21,036 nucleotides of DNA, from positions 1 to 21,036 of the forward strand of contig JAATEW010000039.1 of NCBI GenBank assembly GCA_015655535.1, in the 5' to 3' direction. Below, piece by piece: positions 1 through 6,889 of this stretch (the stretch's first letter is position 1; each line of letters opens with the position of its first letter). A program made the translations under genes and the position numbers. This DNA is from Hyphomicrobiales bacterium. GTDB taxonomy: Bacteria > Pseudomonadota > Alphaproteobacteria > Rhizobiales > Beijerinckiaceae. The notes beneath the pieces are model-generated. The model was not told where the DNA came from. It ran no database searches and saw only the letters and a list, made by a program, of their open reading frames with translations.

Positions 1-990
1 ACCAATGCCGAGGGCGAGCGTTTCATGGAGCGCTATGCGCCATCGGTGAAGGATCTGGCGCCGCGCGACATGGTCTCGCGCGCGATGACGCTTGAAATTC
101 GCGAGGGACGCGGCGTCGGCAAGGGCCACGACCATATCAACCTGCACCTCGATCATCTCGATCCGGCGGTCCTGCACGAGCGCCTGCCCGGCATTTCGGA
201 AAGCGCCAAGATTTTCGCGGGCGTCGATGTCACCAAGGAGCCGATCCCGGTGCTGCCGACGGTGCATTACAATATGGGCGGCATTCCGACCAATTATCAC
301 GGCGAAGTTTTGCGGAAGCAGGGCGATGATCCGGACGTCGTCGTGCCGGGCCTGATGGCAATCGGCGAAGCCGCCTGCGTCTCCGTCCATGGCGCGAACC
401 GGCTGGGCTCCAATTCGCTGATCGATCTTGTCGTCTTCGGCCGCGCCGCCGCCTTGCGCGCCGCCGATGTCGTGACGCCCGGCTTGAAGCAGGACGATCT
501 GCCGGCCAATTCCGCCGATCACGCACTAGGCCGTCTCGACCGCTATCGCTATGCCAAGGGCTCGGCGCCGACGGCGGAACTGCGGCTCGCCATGCAAAAG
601 ACGATGCAGAATAATTGCGCCGTCTATCGTACCGGGGAGACGCTCGAAGAAGGCTCGAAGCTCATCCATGAGGTCTGGGCCGCGCGCGATCAGATCGCGG
701 TGATGGATCGCTCGCTCATCTGGAATTCCGACCTCGTCGAGACGCTCGAATTCGACAATCTGATCGTGCAGGCCGTCGTCACCATGGACGGCGCCTTGAA
801 CCGCACCGAATCGCGCGGCGCCCATGCGCGGGAAGATTTCGCCGAGCGCGACGACAAGACCTGGATGAAGCATACTTTGGCGTCGATCGAGGATCATGCG
901 CGCAAGGTCGCGATCGATTACCGCCCCGTGCATAGCTACACGATGACGAATGAGATGGCCTATATCGAGCCGAAGGCTCGGGTGTATTGA
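1..990 (+). CDS. sdhA: Succinate dehydrogenase flavoprotein subunit (3' part)
   Basis: This is the C-terminal part of SdhA, the FAD subunit that oxidises succinate to fumarate in respiratory complex II and the TCA cycle. The frame is open from base 1 (TNAEGERFMERYAP), so the start lies upstream of the window. Conserved SdhA blocks visible are GHDHINLHLDHLDP, HYNMGGIPTNYHGEV, GEAACVSVHGANRLGSNSL (FAD-binding and active-site region) and the canonical ending YIEPKARVY before TGA. The length and ending are normal and no frameshift is seen. sdhC and sdhD are expected upstream but are outside the window. The next frame downstream is not sdhB but a short unrelated gene, which is unusual. Identity is very secure. 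Confidence 0.98.
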   Translation, partial: TNAEGERFMERYAPSVKDLAPRDMVSRAMTLEIREGRGVGKGHDHINLHLDHLDPAVLHERLPGISESAKIFAGVDVTKEPIPVLPTVHYNMGGIPTNYHGEVLRKQGDDPDVVVPGLMAIGEAACVSVHGANRLGSNSLIDLVVFGRAAALRAADVVTPGLKQDDLPANSADHALGRLDRYRYAKGSAPTAELRLAMQKTMQNNCAVYRTGETLEEGSKLIHEVWAARDQIAVMDRSLIWNSDLVETLEFDNLIVQAVVTMDGALNRTESRGAHAREDFAERDDKTWMKHTLASIEDHARKVAIDYRPVHSYTMTNEMAYIEPKARVY

Positions 991-1004
991 ATGAGCGCCT
1001 CCGA

Positions 1005-1463
1005 ATGCCTTTTCTGAATGGGATGGCGAAACCCTTGGCTTTCCTTGCGGGACTCATCACAACTGGTTTTGCAGACGAAATGGCGTTCAGCGCAGAGCTA
1101 ACGCCAGATAACGTTCACGGCTGTTGGAATCGCACGGGCAACGCCGATGACGGCCAAACAGAAATAAACGCTACTTTATGTTTCAACTCAGACGATAAAT
1201 ATTCGTTATCTACGAGAGCCTGTTTTCATTATCCACAGGAACCCAATTATCCCTGCGAGGGGTGGGCAGCTGAGCTTTCCTACTATCGGGAAGGCGATGC
1301 AATTAAACTGCAGACTCTTGAGACGTATGGGGCTGCTGAGAAATCCTACTGCACACAAGATTTAGCTGATTTTGACCGGATCAAATTCATCGCCTGTTTC
1401 ATGCCTGGCGTGGAATGGACAAAGCAGCCCGTTGGCGTGGAGGGAAAGAAATGGTCCAACTGA
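1005..1463 (+). CDS. Small exported six-cysteine protein of unknown function, inserted between sdhA and sdhB
   Basis: I do not recognise this protein. From the ATG at 1005 it has 152 residues. A hydrophobic N-terminus (PLAFLAGLITTGFA, then MAFSA before E31) looks like a signal peptide, so a periplasmic location is inferred. The mature part has six cysteines (C40, C59, C73, C84, C116, C131), an even number that could form three disulfides, and many aromatic and acidic residues. Alternative starts are ATG 1023 and TTG 987, the latter overlapping the sdhA stop. None has a convincing ribosome binding site. The 3' end overlaps the sdhB start by 13 bases, so translational coupling is possible. Base composition differs from its neighbours: three 60-base blocks (1141, 1201, 1321) count 40, 45 and 47% GC, against 62% for the block at 1501 in sdhB. 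That suggests a recent insertion by transfer. It could also be a non-translated insertion. Confidence 0.6.
   Translation: MPFLNGMAKPLAFLAGLITTGFADEMAFSAELTPDNVHGCWNRTGNADDGQTEINATLCFNSDDKYSLSTRACFHYPQEPNYPCEGWAAELSYYREGDAIKLQTLETYGAAEKSYCTQDLADFDRIKFIACFMPGVEWTKQPVGVEGKKWSN
1438..1445 (+). promoter_or_regulatory. Ribosome binding site deciding the sdhB start
   Basis: A strong purine-rich Shine-Dalgarno run (TGGAGGGA) lies about six bases before ATG 1451 and inside the 3' end of the preceding small gene. It selects 1451 over the in-frame ATG at 1415. Confidence 0.75.
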
Positions 1464-2230
1464 CGCTTCCCCCAAACTCCAAAATCGGCAAAGGCAAGGT
1501 CTGGCCGAAGCCGCAAGGTGCGAAAAACGTCACCGAGTTCCGCGTCTACCGCTGGAATCCGGACGACGGACAGAACCCGCGCATCGACACGTATTATGTC
1601 GATCGCGACGATTGCGGGCCCATGGTGCTCGACGCGATCATCTGGATCAAATCCAAGATCGATCCGACGCTGACCTTTCGCCGCTCCTGCCGCGAAGGCA
1701 TTTGCGGCTCCTGCGCGATGAATATCGATGGGACTAACACGCTCGCCTGCACCAAGGGCATGGACGATATCGACGGCACGGTGCGCATCTATCCTCTGCC
1801 GCATATGCAGGTGGTGAAGGATCTCATCCCCGATCTCACGACCTTCTATGCGCAGCATGCCTCCATTCAGCCTTGGCTAAAGACTGTGACCCCAGAGCCG
1901 GAAAAAGAATGGCGTCAGTCGCCCGAGGAGCGCTCCAAGCTCGACGGGCTTTACGAGTGCATTCTCTGCGCCTGCTGCTCGACCTCGTGCCCCTCCTATT
2001 GGTGGAACGGCGACAAATATCTCGGCCCGGCTGCGTTGCTGCAGGCTTTCCGTTGGATGAGCGATTCGCGCGACGAGACGCTCGAAGCGCGGCTCGACAA
2101 TGTCGAAGACCCATTCAAACTCTATCGTTGTCACACGATCATGAATTGCGCCAAGGCCTGCCCCCAAGGGCTCAATCCAGCCAAGGCCATCGCCGACATC
2201 AAGAACATGATGATCGAGCGCGAACTCTGA
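1451..2230 (+). CDS. sdhB: Succinate dehydrogenase iron-sulfur subunit
   Basis: SdhB carries electrons from the SdhA flavin to ubiquinone through three iron-sulfur clusters at the inner membrane. The protein from ATG 1451 has 259 residues, normal for the family. Cluster ligands are visible: [2Fe-2S] C80, C85, C88, C100 in the SCREGICGSC...C block; [4Fe-4S] C170, C173, C176 with C237; [3Fe-4S] C180, C227, C233 (CILCACCSTSCP and CHTIMNCAKACP). The start at 1451 is chosen because GGAGGGA at 1439-1445 is well placed for it and MVQLTLPP is the usual alphaproteobacterial N-terminus. The frame is open for twelve more codons upstream, but these lie inside the preceding small gene. It belongs with sdhA; the intervening small gene may share the transcript. 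Confidence 0.98.
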   Translation: MVQLTLPPNSKIGKGKVWPKPQGAKNVTEFRVYRWNPDDGQNPRIDTYYVDRDDCGPMVLDAIIWIKSKIDPTLTFRRSCREGICGSCAMNIDGTNTLACTKGMDDIDGTVRIYPLPHMQVVKDLIPDLTTFYAQHASIQPWLKTVTPEPEKEWRQSPEERSKLDGLYECILCACCSTSCPSYWWNGDKYLGPAALLQAFRWMSDSRDETLEARLDNVEDPFKLYRCHTIMNCAKACPQGLNPAKAIADIKNMMIEREL

Positions 2231-2262
2231 TTGGCATCGGTGCCGGGGCTTGGTCATCAAGT

Positions 2263-2349
2263 CGTCATTGCGAGAAGCGAAGCGACGAAGCAATCCATGC
2301 CATCGTCTGAGCGGTCGCTCTAGATTGCTTCGCTGCGCTCGCAATGACG
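2263..2349. repeat. Palindromic dispersed repeat (REP-like, CGTCATTGCGAG type)
   Basis: The outer arms CGTCATTGCGAG and CTCGCAATGACG are exact inverted repeats. Inside them, GACGAAGCAATC and GATTGCTTCGCTGC continue the pairing imperfectly around a central loop near 2299-2320. This can form a long hairpin on either strand. The sequence matches a REP-like family I recall from many proteobacterial genomes (from memory, not searched). It sits between the sdhB stop and the lytic transglycosylase gene and may act as a terminator or mRNA stabiliser. The rest of 2231-2440 shows no gene. Confidence 0.8.
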
Positions 2350-2440
2350 ATCGATAATTATGTCCTGAGTGTGTGGTACCGCGGGGCGCAACGAACACCA
2401 TGCCCCGCTGTGGCCACATTTGACCGGCACGCCGGTCTCC

Positions 2441-3151
2441 ATGAAGACGAATCTTATCTTCGTATCCGCCGCGCTGCTGGCCTATGTCACATGCGCGCAA
2501 GGTGCCCAGAAAGCACATGGCGAGAAAGAACATCATGAGAAAACGCATGGTGAGAGAGCTCATAAAGAGCTAGCGCCGCATCCAGATACCTATGATGAGA
2601 TGATCGCCAAGCAGGCCCGGGTTCATGGCGTGCCGGAAGGACTCATCCACCGCGTCGTCATGCGCGAGAGCCGCTATCACCCCGACGCCATGAACAAGCG
2701 CTACTACGGGTTGATGCAGATCACCTATCAGACGGCGCGCAGCATGGGCTATAAAGGCGAGCCGAAAGGCTTGCTCGATCCGTTGATCAATCTCACCTTC
2801 GGCGTGCCTTATCTCGCCAATGCTTTCATTGTCGCCGATAAGAAGGACGACCGCGCCGTCGCGCTTTATTCGAAAGGCTATTATTTCGAAGCCAAGCGCA
2901 AGCATCAGCTTGCTTTGATGCGCACGGCGGAATCGCCGTCGCTTGAGCCGCCGCCACCGCCGGTCGCACAGGCGTCGGAGCCGCCGCCTAATCCCATCGT
3001 GCAAATTTTCCACGCATTCGCCGGAGGCCAGGAGCCCGTGCCACCGGCCTTTCCCGCGGATGCGCCGACGAATGTTCAGGCTGCTGCTCCCGCTGCTGAT
3101 GCGGCGCTGCCCGCCAATGCTGCGCCCGTTGCCGCGCAGCCTGCGAAATAG
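2441..3151 (+). CDS. Secreted soluble lytic transglycosylase (SLT family)
   Basis: This is a 236-residue lytic transglycosylase, predicted to cleave the MurNAc-GlcNAc bond of peptidoglycan in the periplasm. Residues 1-22 (MKTNLIFVSAALLAYVTCAQG) form a signal peptide. The SLT domain spans about 50-165: the catalytic Glu is E76 in VMRESRYHP, followed by YYGLMQITYQTARSMGY and later VPYLANAF and ALYSKGYY. A segment at 25-47 is rich in His and Glu (EKEHHEKTHGERAH). The tail from about 165 is Pro/Ala-rich and low complexity, typical of a periplasmic linker. The start at 2441 is chosen because it gives the signal peptide; the 24 upstream in-frame codons do not look like coding sequence. It stands alone between sdhB and draG. 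Confidence 0.9.
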   Translation: MKTNLIFVSAALLAYVTCAQGAQKAHGEKEHHEKTHGERAHKELAPHPDTYDEMIAKQARVHGVPEGLIHRVVMRESRYHPDAMNKRYYGLMQITYQTARSMGYKGEPKGLLDPLINLTFGVPYLANAFIVADKKDDRAVALYSKGYYFEAKRKHQLALMRTAESPSLEPPPPPVAQASEPPPNPIVQIFHAFAGGQEPVPPAFPADAPTNVQAAAPAADAALPANAAPVAAQPAK

Positions 3152-3226
3152 GTCCCAACTCTCCATCCTTCGAGATGGCGACCACCTGAACTCTAGATGC
3201 TGAGCTCACGAAGCTAGACGCGCGAA

Positions 3227-3249
3227 CCCTCTCCCGCAAGGGGAGAAGG
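3227..3249. repeat. Short GC-rich hairpin (CTCTCCC-GCAA-GGGGAGA)
   Basis: An inverted repeat with a GCAA loop, of the kind scattered between genes in many alphaproteobacteria. It lies between the convergent transglycosylase and draG genes. There is no T-run on either side, so it is not a classical terminator. The rest of 3152-3303 contains no gene I can support. Confidence 0.55.
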
Positions 3250-3303
3250 AAACGCGCCGAACCTCTGTGTATGAGAATCACGCCGATTTATTGCGCTCCA
3301 ACC

Positions 3304-4215
3304 TTAAAGCGTCGTCGCGAATTTCTTTTTCGCGATGGCGAGCAGTTGCGGAACTTGCGCATGGATCTCCGCCGCGACACGGCGGTCGAGGCGGTTCAGC
3401 CATTCGCGCGGAATTGCCGCGAGCCCATAGGTGGCGCCTGCCAACATGCCGGCCATGGCGCCTGTCGTATCGGCGTCGCCGCCTTGATTGACGGTCGCGA
3501 TCAGGCATTCGGCGAAGCTTTTAGTGCCGAAATAAAAATGCAGCACCGTTTGCAAAGTCTCAGCCACATAGGCGGAGTATTTGCCTTCGTAGGGCTCGAA
3601 GGCAAGTGTCGGACAGCGGTGCTGCAGGGCGTCTGCCATGCTGCGCAGCGCCTCCTTGCCGTGTCCTATGAGCAAAGCCTGCATCATGTGAACGAGGGTG
3701 AGCGAAGCCTCATCCGACAAGGGATGATGATGCGTGATGCGGCATTGCGTGAGCGTCCAGGCTTCGGCCTCGACGGGATGGCCAAGCGTCGCAAGCGCGA
3801 TGGGCAGCACGCGCATCGCCGCGCCATTGCCGGCGTCGCCTTCCGAATATGGCCCGCTCGTCGTGCCTTGCGTGATATAGCGGCGGATGCCGCGCCGGCA
3901 TGTATTGCCGACATCGACCGGGCCGGCTTTCAGCCAGGCCGCGAATTCCTCGCAAATATCCTGGGTGTCGAAGCCCGCGCGCCGCACCAAAGACCGGCCG
4001 AGCGCGAGTGCCAGCTCCGTGTCATCGGTGACTTGTCCGGGCTTGAGACGCAGCCATCCGCCGCCGACGATCTTTTTCAATTCCCCGTGGCGGGCGACGA
4101 TCTCGGCCTTGCTCATGAATTCGACGGTGGCGCCGAGCGCATCGCCGACGGCAAAACCTAAAAACGCGGCGAGCGCGCGCTCCATGACATTCGCATCGTG
4201 CAGATGCGCCGCCAT
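3304..4215 (-). CDS. draG: ADP-ribosyl-[dinitrogen reductase] glycohydrolase
   Basis: DraG removes ADP-ribose from the arginine of nitrogenase Fe protein (NifH) and so reactivates nitrogenase. The 303-residue protein fits the family (about 290-300). The fold markers are ERALAAFLGFAVGDALGATVEF near the N-terminus, QVTDDTELALALGR with metal ligands T63, D64, D65, then GNTCRRGIRRY, EGDAGNGAAMRVLP, ITHHHPLSDEA, and VNQGGDADTTGAMAG with D247, D249, T250. Together these form the dimanganese site known in DraG. The start ATG at 4215 gives the expected N-terminus. A longer frame from GTG 4377 would only translate repeat sequence. draT lies upstream on the same strand, separated by 165 bases of repeats. 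A generic ADP-ribosylglycohydrolase is possible, but the draT neighbour makes DraG likely. Confidence 0.92.
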   Translation of the reverse strand: MAAHLHDANVMERALAAFLGFAVGDALGATVEFMSKAEIVARHGELKKIVGGGWLRLKPGQVTDDTELALALGRSLVRRAGFDTQDICEEFAAWLKAGPVDVGNTCRRGIRRYITQGTTSGPYSEGDAGNGAAMRVLPIALATLGHPVEAEAWTLTQCRITHHHPLSDEASLTLVHMMQALLIGHGKEALRSMADALQHRCPTLAFEPYEGKYSAYVAETLQTVLHFYFGTKSFAECLIATVNQGGDADTTGAMAGMLAGATYGLAAIPREWLNRLDRRVAAEIHAQVPQLLAIAKKKFATTL

Positions 4216-4216
4216 G

Positions 4217-4259
4217 TTCAGAGCCTCGGTTCTGACGGAATCAGAACCGAGGCTCTGAA
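4217..4259 (-). promoter_or_regulatory. Perfect 19-bp hairpin immediately upstream of the draG start codon
   Basis: TTCAGAGCCTCGGTTCTGA (4217-4235) and its exact reverse complement (4241-4259) flank a five-base loop. On the draG strand the 3' arm ends one base before ATG. The only Shine-Dalgarno-like bases, GAGG in CCGAGGCTCTGAAC, lie inside that arm. In RNA the site would be buried, which suggests translational control. It could instead be one more dispersed palindrome. Confidence 0.7.
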
Positions 4260-4265
4260 TTTTTG

Positions 4266-4380
4266 GCTTCGACGCGTTTTCTTCACGCGAACCGGTCCCC
4301 ACTTCGCTCGAAAACATTTCCATCAATAGGTTGGAGCGTGTTCTTGTCGAAAAAGTCGTGCAACTTTTTCGGAACACACT
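4266..4380. repeat. Composite dispersed repeat filling the draT-draG gap
   Basis: On the minus strand this begins one base before the last draT base with AGTGTGTTCCGAAAAAGT...ACTTTTTCG...GAACACGCT (palindrome about 4335-4380). It continues with a block resembling GAGCGAAGTGG..ACCGGTTCGCGTGAAGAAAACGCG, a repeat I recall from many Hyphomicrobiales genomes. It resembles the elements at 6650-6697 and 18877-18928 (CGAAAAA and TTTTTCG arms within larger arms). It leaves almost no unique sequence between the two genes. Confidence 0.75.
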
Positions 4381-5197
4381 CTACAAATTACTCGCCGCGA
4401 CGCGATAGTCGCCGCCGATCACGAGATATTCGGCTTCGCCCTTCAAGCCGTGCATCGGCAAGAGCGTATTGAAGAAGACGAGCTTGGAAAGCGGTACGTC
4501 CACGGTCAAGATGATGTCGCCGAAGCAGCAGGCGACCTCGCGATCGCTCGAAAAAGAGGCGAGATTGTTGAGCCGCATCACCACGCGATCCTTGTCGTTT
4601 TCCATCTGGATTTTATGTTCGTCAAAGGCATTGATGCCGCGATAGAGCGTGATGTGAGTCTGGTTCGGGGGCGACCATGTTTTCCAGAGTCCATTGGCAA
4701 AATTCATAGAGAAGATCGAGCTGAGTATAGATCGTATTATTGTGGAACCGGCTCGACATTTTCTCCATGATATAGGTTGTCCAGGCGCCGTTCGAAATGC
4801 GGCTGATCATTTCCTTGTGGTAGGTCGGGAAGATACCGAATCGGCTCTCGACCCAGCCCTTGAGCACGGCGCCTTCCGGTCCGTTGCTGTCTATGCCCCA
4901 GCCTTTGATCAATTGCAGGAAGGACGAGCGGTAGCGCCGGGTCTGGCCGCGGTTCTTCTCATCACGCTGCTGCGGGTCGAGACCGAACATCGCATACATA
5001 TAAGAATTGAAAGCCTCGCCCGCTTCCTGCAGGTCGCTCGCGAGTTGGAGCATTTTGAACAGATTGTCGTTCATCTCGCGGGCGCCGGAAATATGCACCG
5101 GCATAGGCTGGTCGTTGAAGTCGCAGCTCGCCAGAAAATCCGTGGGCAGGCCCACGAGGTTCGAAGAATGCCCCACCGCTTTCAATCTGCTCGCCAT
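4381..5197 (-). pseudogene. draT: NAD+--dinitrogen-reductase ADP-ribosyltransferase, frameshifted
   Basis: DraT inactivates nitrogenase Fe protein by ADP-ribosylating an arginine when ammonium or darkness signals arrive. The sequence shows two frames. The first, from ATG 5197, has the DraT N-terminal blocks GHSSNLVGLPTDFLASCDFN, GWGIDSNGPEGAVLKGWVESRFG, EKMSSRFHNNTIY and LDLLYEFCQW. It then stops at 4622 after unrelated residues. The second frame carries the C-terminal half: THITLYRGINAFDEH, RVVMRLNNLASFSSDREVACCFGD, LVFFNTLLP and LKGEAEYLVIGGDYRV, ending at the TAG at 4381-4383. Removing one C from the run of five at 4667-4671 (coding strand; five G on the + strand) joins them as ENMVAPNQTHITLYRG and gives a 271-residue protein, the normal DraT size. 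A sequencing error, a true mutation or slippery expression are all possible. Confidence 0.88.
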
Positions 5198-5285
5198 GGC
5201 CTATCGCTGCCACGTCATCGCGCGACGGGTCAAGTCCCGGTCTTTACTCGCCTCATGCCTTCGTGTACCTCTTGTCCGCAATGAG

Positions 5286-5315
5286 CCCGGTGCAGCATTG
5301 CTGTGCCGGGTTTTT
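5286..5315 (+). terminator. Rho-independent terminator-like hairpin in the purA leader
   Basis: CCCGGTGCAG and CTGTGCCGGG form a ten-pair stem (two G-U pairs) with loop CATTG, followed directly by TTTTT at 5311-5315 on the + strand. It lies 38 bases before purA, with no + strand gene ending just upstream. The T-run is on the + strand only. Confidence 0.65.
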
Positions 5316-5353
5316 CGCGCTTGTCGACAGGGTTTCAAAGGGTCTAAAAATTC

Positions 5354-6652
5354 ATGGCGAATGTGGTGGTGGTCGGCGCCCAATGGGGCGACGAAGGCAA
5401 AGGCAAAATCGTCGATTGGCTGTCGCTTGAAGCAGACGTCGTCGTGCGCTTTCAGGGCGGTCATAATGCCGGGCATACGCTCGTCATCGGCAATCAGACC
5501 TATAAGCTCGCGCTCCTGCCGTCTGGCATCGTGCGGCCGGGCAAGCTTTCGGTCATCGGCAATGGCGTCGTTCTCGATCCGCATCATCTCGTGGACGAAA
5601 TCGCCAAGCTCGCGGGCCAGGGCATAGAGGTCAGCCCGGCCAATCTCAAGATCGCCGAGAATGTCACGCTGATCCTGAGCCTGCATCGCGAGCTCGATGC
5701 GCATCGCGAACAGGCCTCGACCGACGCCATCAAGATCGGCACGACGAAGCGCGGCATCGGCCCCGCCTATGAGGACAAGGTCGGCCGCCGGGCCATCCGG
5801 CTCATGGACTTGGCCGAGCTCGACACGCTCGATGAAAAAATCGCGCGGCTTCTCGCCCATCACGAACCTCTGCGCCGCGGCCTCGGACTCGAGCCGGTGA
5901 CGATGCAGACCATTCGCGACGAACTGACCTGCGTCGCCCCCAAAGTGCTTCCCTTCATGGATACGACCTGGGATCTGCTCGAATCCGCGCGGCGCGACGG
6001 CAAACGTATCTTGTTCGAAGGCGCGCAGGGCGCGCTGCTCGATGTCGATCATGGCACCTATCCTTTCGTCACCTCGTCGAACACGGTCGCAGCCAATGCG
6101 GCGACGGGTTCGGGCCTGGGGCCGAAGGCGATCGGCTATGTGCTGGGTATTGCCAAAGCCTATACGACGCGCGTCGGCGGCGGGCCCTTTCCGACCGAAC
6201 TCACCGATAAGACCGGCGAGTTGATCGGCGATCGTGGCCATGAATTCGGCACCAATACGGGGCGGCGGCGGCGCTGTGGCTGGTTCGACGCCGTGCTTGT
6301 GCGGCAAGCCGTGAAGACCTCCGGGATCGATGGGATCGCGCTGACCAAACTCGATATTCTGGACGGTTTCGAAGAGATCAAGGTCTGCGTCAATTACAAG
6401 CTCGACGGCGCCTTCATCGATCACCTGCCAGCGAGCCAGGCGGCGCAGGCGCGCATAGAGCCCGTCTATGAGACGATCGAAGGGTGGCAAGGCACGACGG
6501 CGGGTGCAAGATCTTGGGCCGACCTCCCGGCGCAGGCGATCAAATATGTGCGCCGCATCGAGGAATTGATCGAGGCACCGGTCGCGCTTCTTTCGACAAG
6601 TCCGGAACGGCTGGATACAATTCTCGTCCACAATCCGTTTCAGGATCGCTAG
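5354..6652 (+). CDS. purA: Adenylosuccinate synthetase
   Basis: PurA joins IMP and aspartate using GTP to form adenylosuccinate, the first committed step of AMP synthesis, in the cytoplasm. It has 432 residues, the normal length. The N-terminal signature QWGDEGKGKIVDWL (10-23) holds catalytic D13, and FQGGHNAGHTLV holds H41. Later blocks are STDAIKIGTTKRGIGPAYEDK, FEGAQGALLDVDHGTYPFVTSSN, GGGPFPTEL, NTGRRRRCGWFDAV, TKLDILDG, and the ending STSPERLDTILVHNPF. ATG 5354 is preceded by AAAGGG at 5337-5342. The TAG stop (6650-6652) lies in the first bases of a dispersed repeat (CTAGAGCATGATC), so the final residues may have been reset by that element. The divergent neighbour is draT. A terminator-like hairpin lies in the leader. 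Confidence 0.98.
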   Translation: MANVVVVGAQWGDEGKGKIVDWLSLEADVVVRFQGGHNAGHTLVIGNQTYKLALLPSGIVRPGKLSVIGNGVVLDPHHLVDEIAKLAGQGIEVSPANLKIAENVTLILSLHRELDAHREQASTDAIKIGTTKRGIGPAYEDKVGRRAIRLMDLAELDTLDEKIARLLAHHEPLRRGLGLEPVTMQTIRDELTCVAPKVLPFMDTTWDLLESARRDGKRILFEGAQGALLDVDHGTYPFVTSSNTVAANAATGSGLGPKAIGYVLGIAKAYTTRVGGGPFPTELTDKTGELIGDRGHEFGTNTGRRRRCGWFDAVLVRQAVKTSGIDGIALTKLDILDGFEEIKVCVNYKLDGAFIDHLPASQAAQARIEPVYETIEGWQGTTAGARSWADLPAQAIKYVRRIEELIEAPVALLSTSPERLDTILVHNPFQDR

Positions 6653-6697
6653 AGCATGATCCCAAAAAGGTGCAGACTTTTTGGACAAGATCATGCG
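6650..6697. repeat. Palindromic repeat (TAGAGCATGATC family) overlapping the purA stop
   Basis: GCATGATC (6654-6661) pairs with GATCATGC (6689-6696), and inside it AAAAAG pairs with CTTTTT. The opening TAG is also the purA stop codon. This resembles a Hyphomicrobiales family I recall (AGAGCATGATCCCGAAAAGTG...). From 6698 to 6889 I see no gene and no clear promoter. Confidence 0.8.
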
Positions 6698-6889
6698 TCG
6701 AAACAAAAGATTAGAACGCGACAGCTGGCCGAGCCCTCGCGATCTTGATCTTCGGGCATTGATTCAAGGGGCGAACGAGGGGGCGGGGAGATTTTGCAGC
6801 TTCTCGGGTACCTGCTCCTAACGTCTTGAAAAAATTATAGTCTGCGTCCATGGGATTGACGGATCAAACAGGGAATGCTCTGAAACCGA

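Noticed and set aside
2231..2440. CRISPR array or tRNA in the gap after sdhB
   Set aside because: There is a single inverted-repeat pair without regular spacers, and no cloverleaf or CCA end.
3304..4377. Longer draG start at GTG 4377
   Set aside because: The extra 54 residues translate the repeat block and hairpin and match nothing in DraG; ATG 4215 gives the family N-terminus.
4266..4380. Insertion sequence or transposon remnant
   Set aside because: No transposase coding sequence or clear target duplication is visible; short palindromic repeats explain the region.
5198..5353. Sigma-54 (-24/-12) or NifA site for draT
   Set aside because: GGCAC..GC and GGCAG..GC patterns on the minus strand have nine bases rather than ten between the GG and GC elements, and one lies at the start codon; no TGT-N10-ACA site was found.
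5201..6706. Long minus-strand open frame (501 codons) opposite purA
   Set aside because: It mirrors purA and arises from GC-rich codon bias; its translation is Arg/Asp/Ala-rich with no family resemblance, and purA is certain on the other strand.
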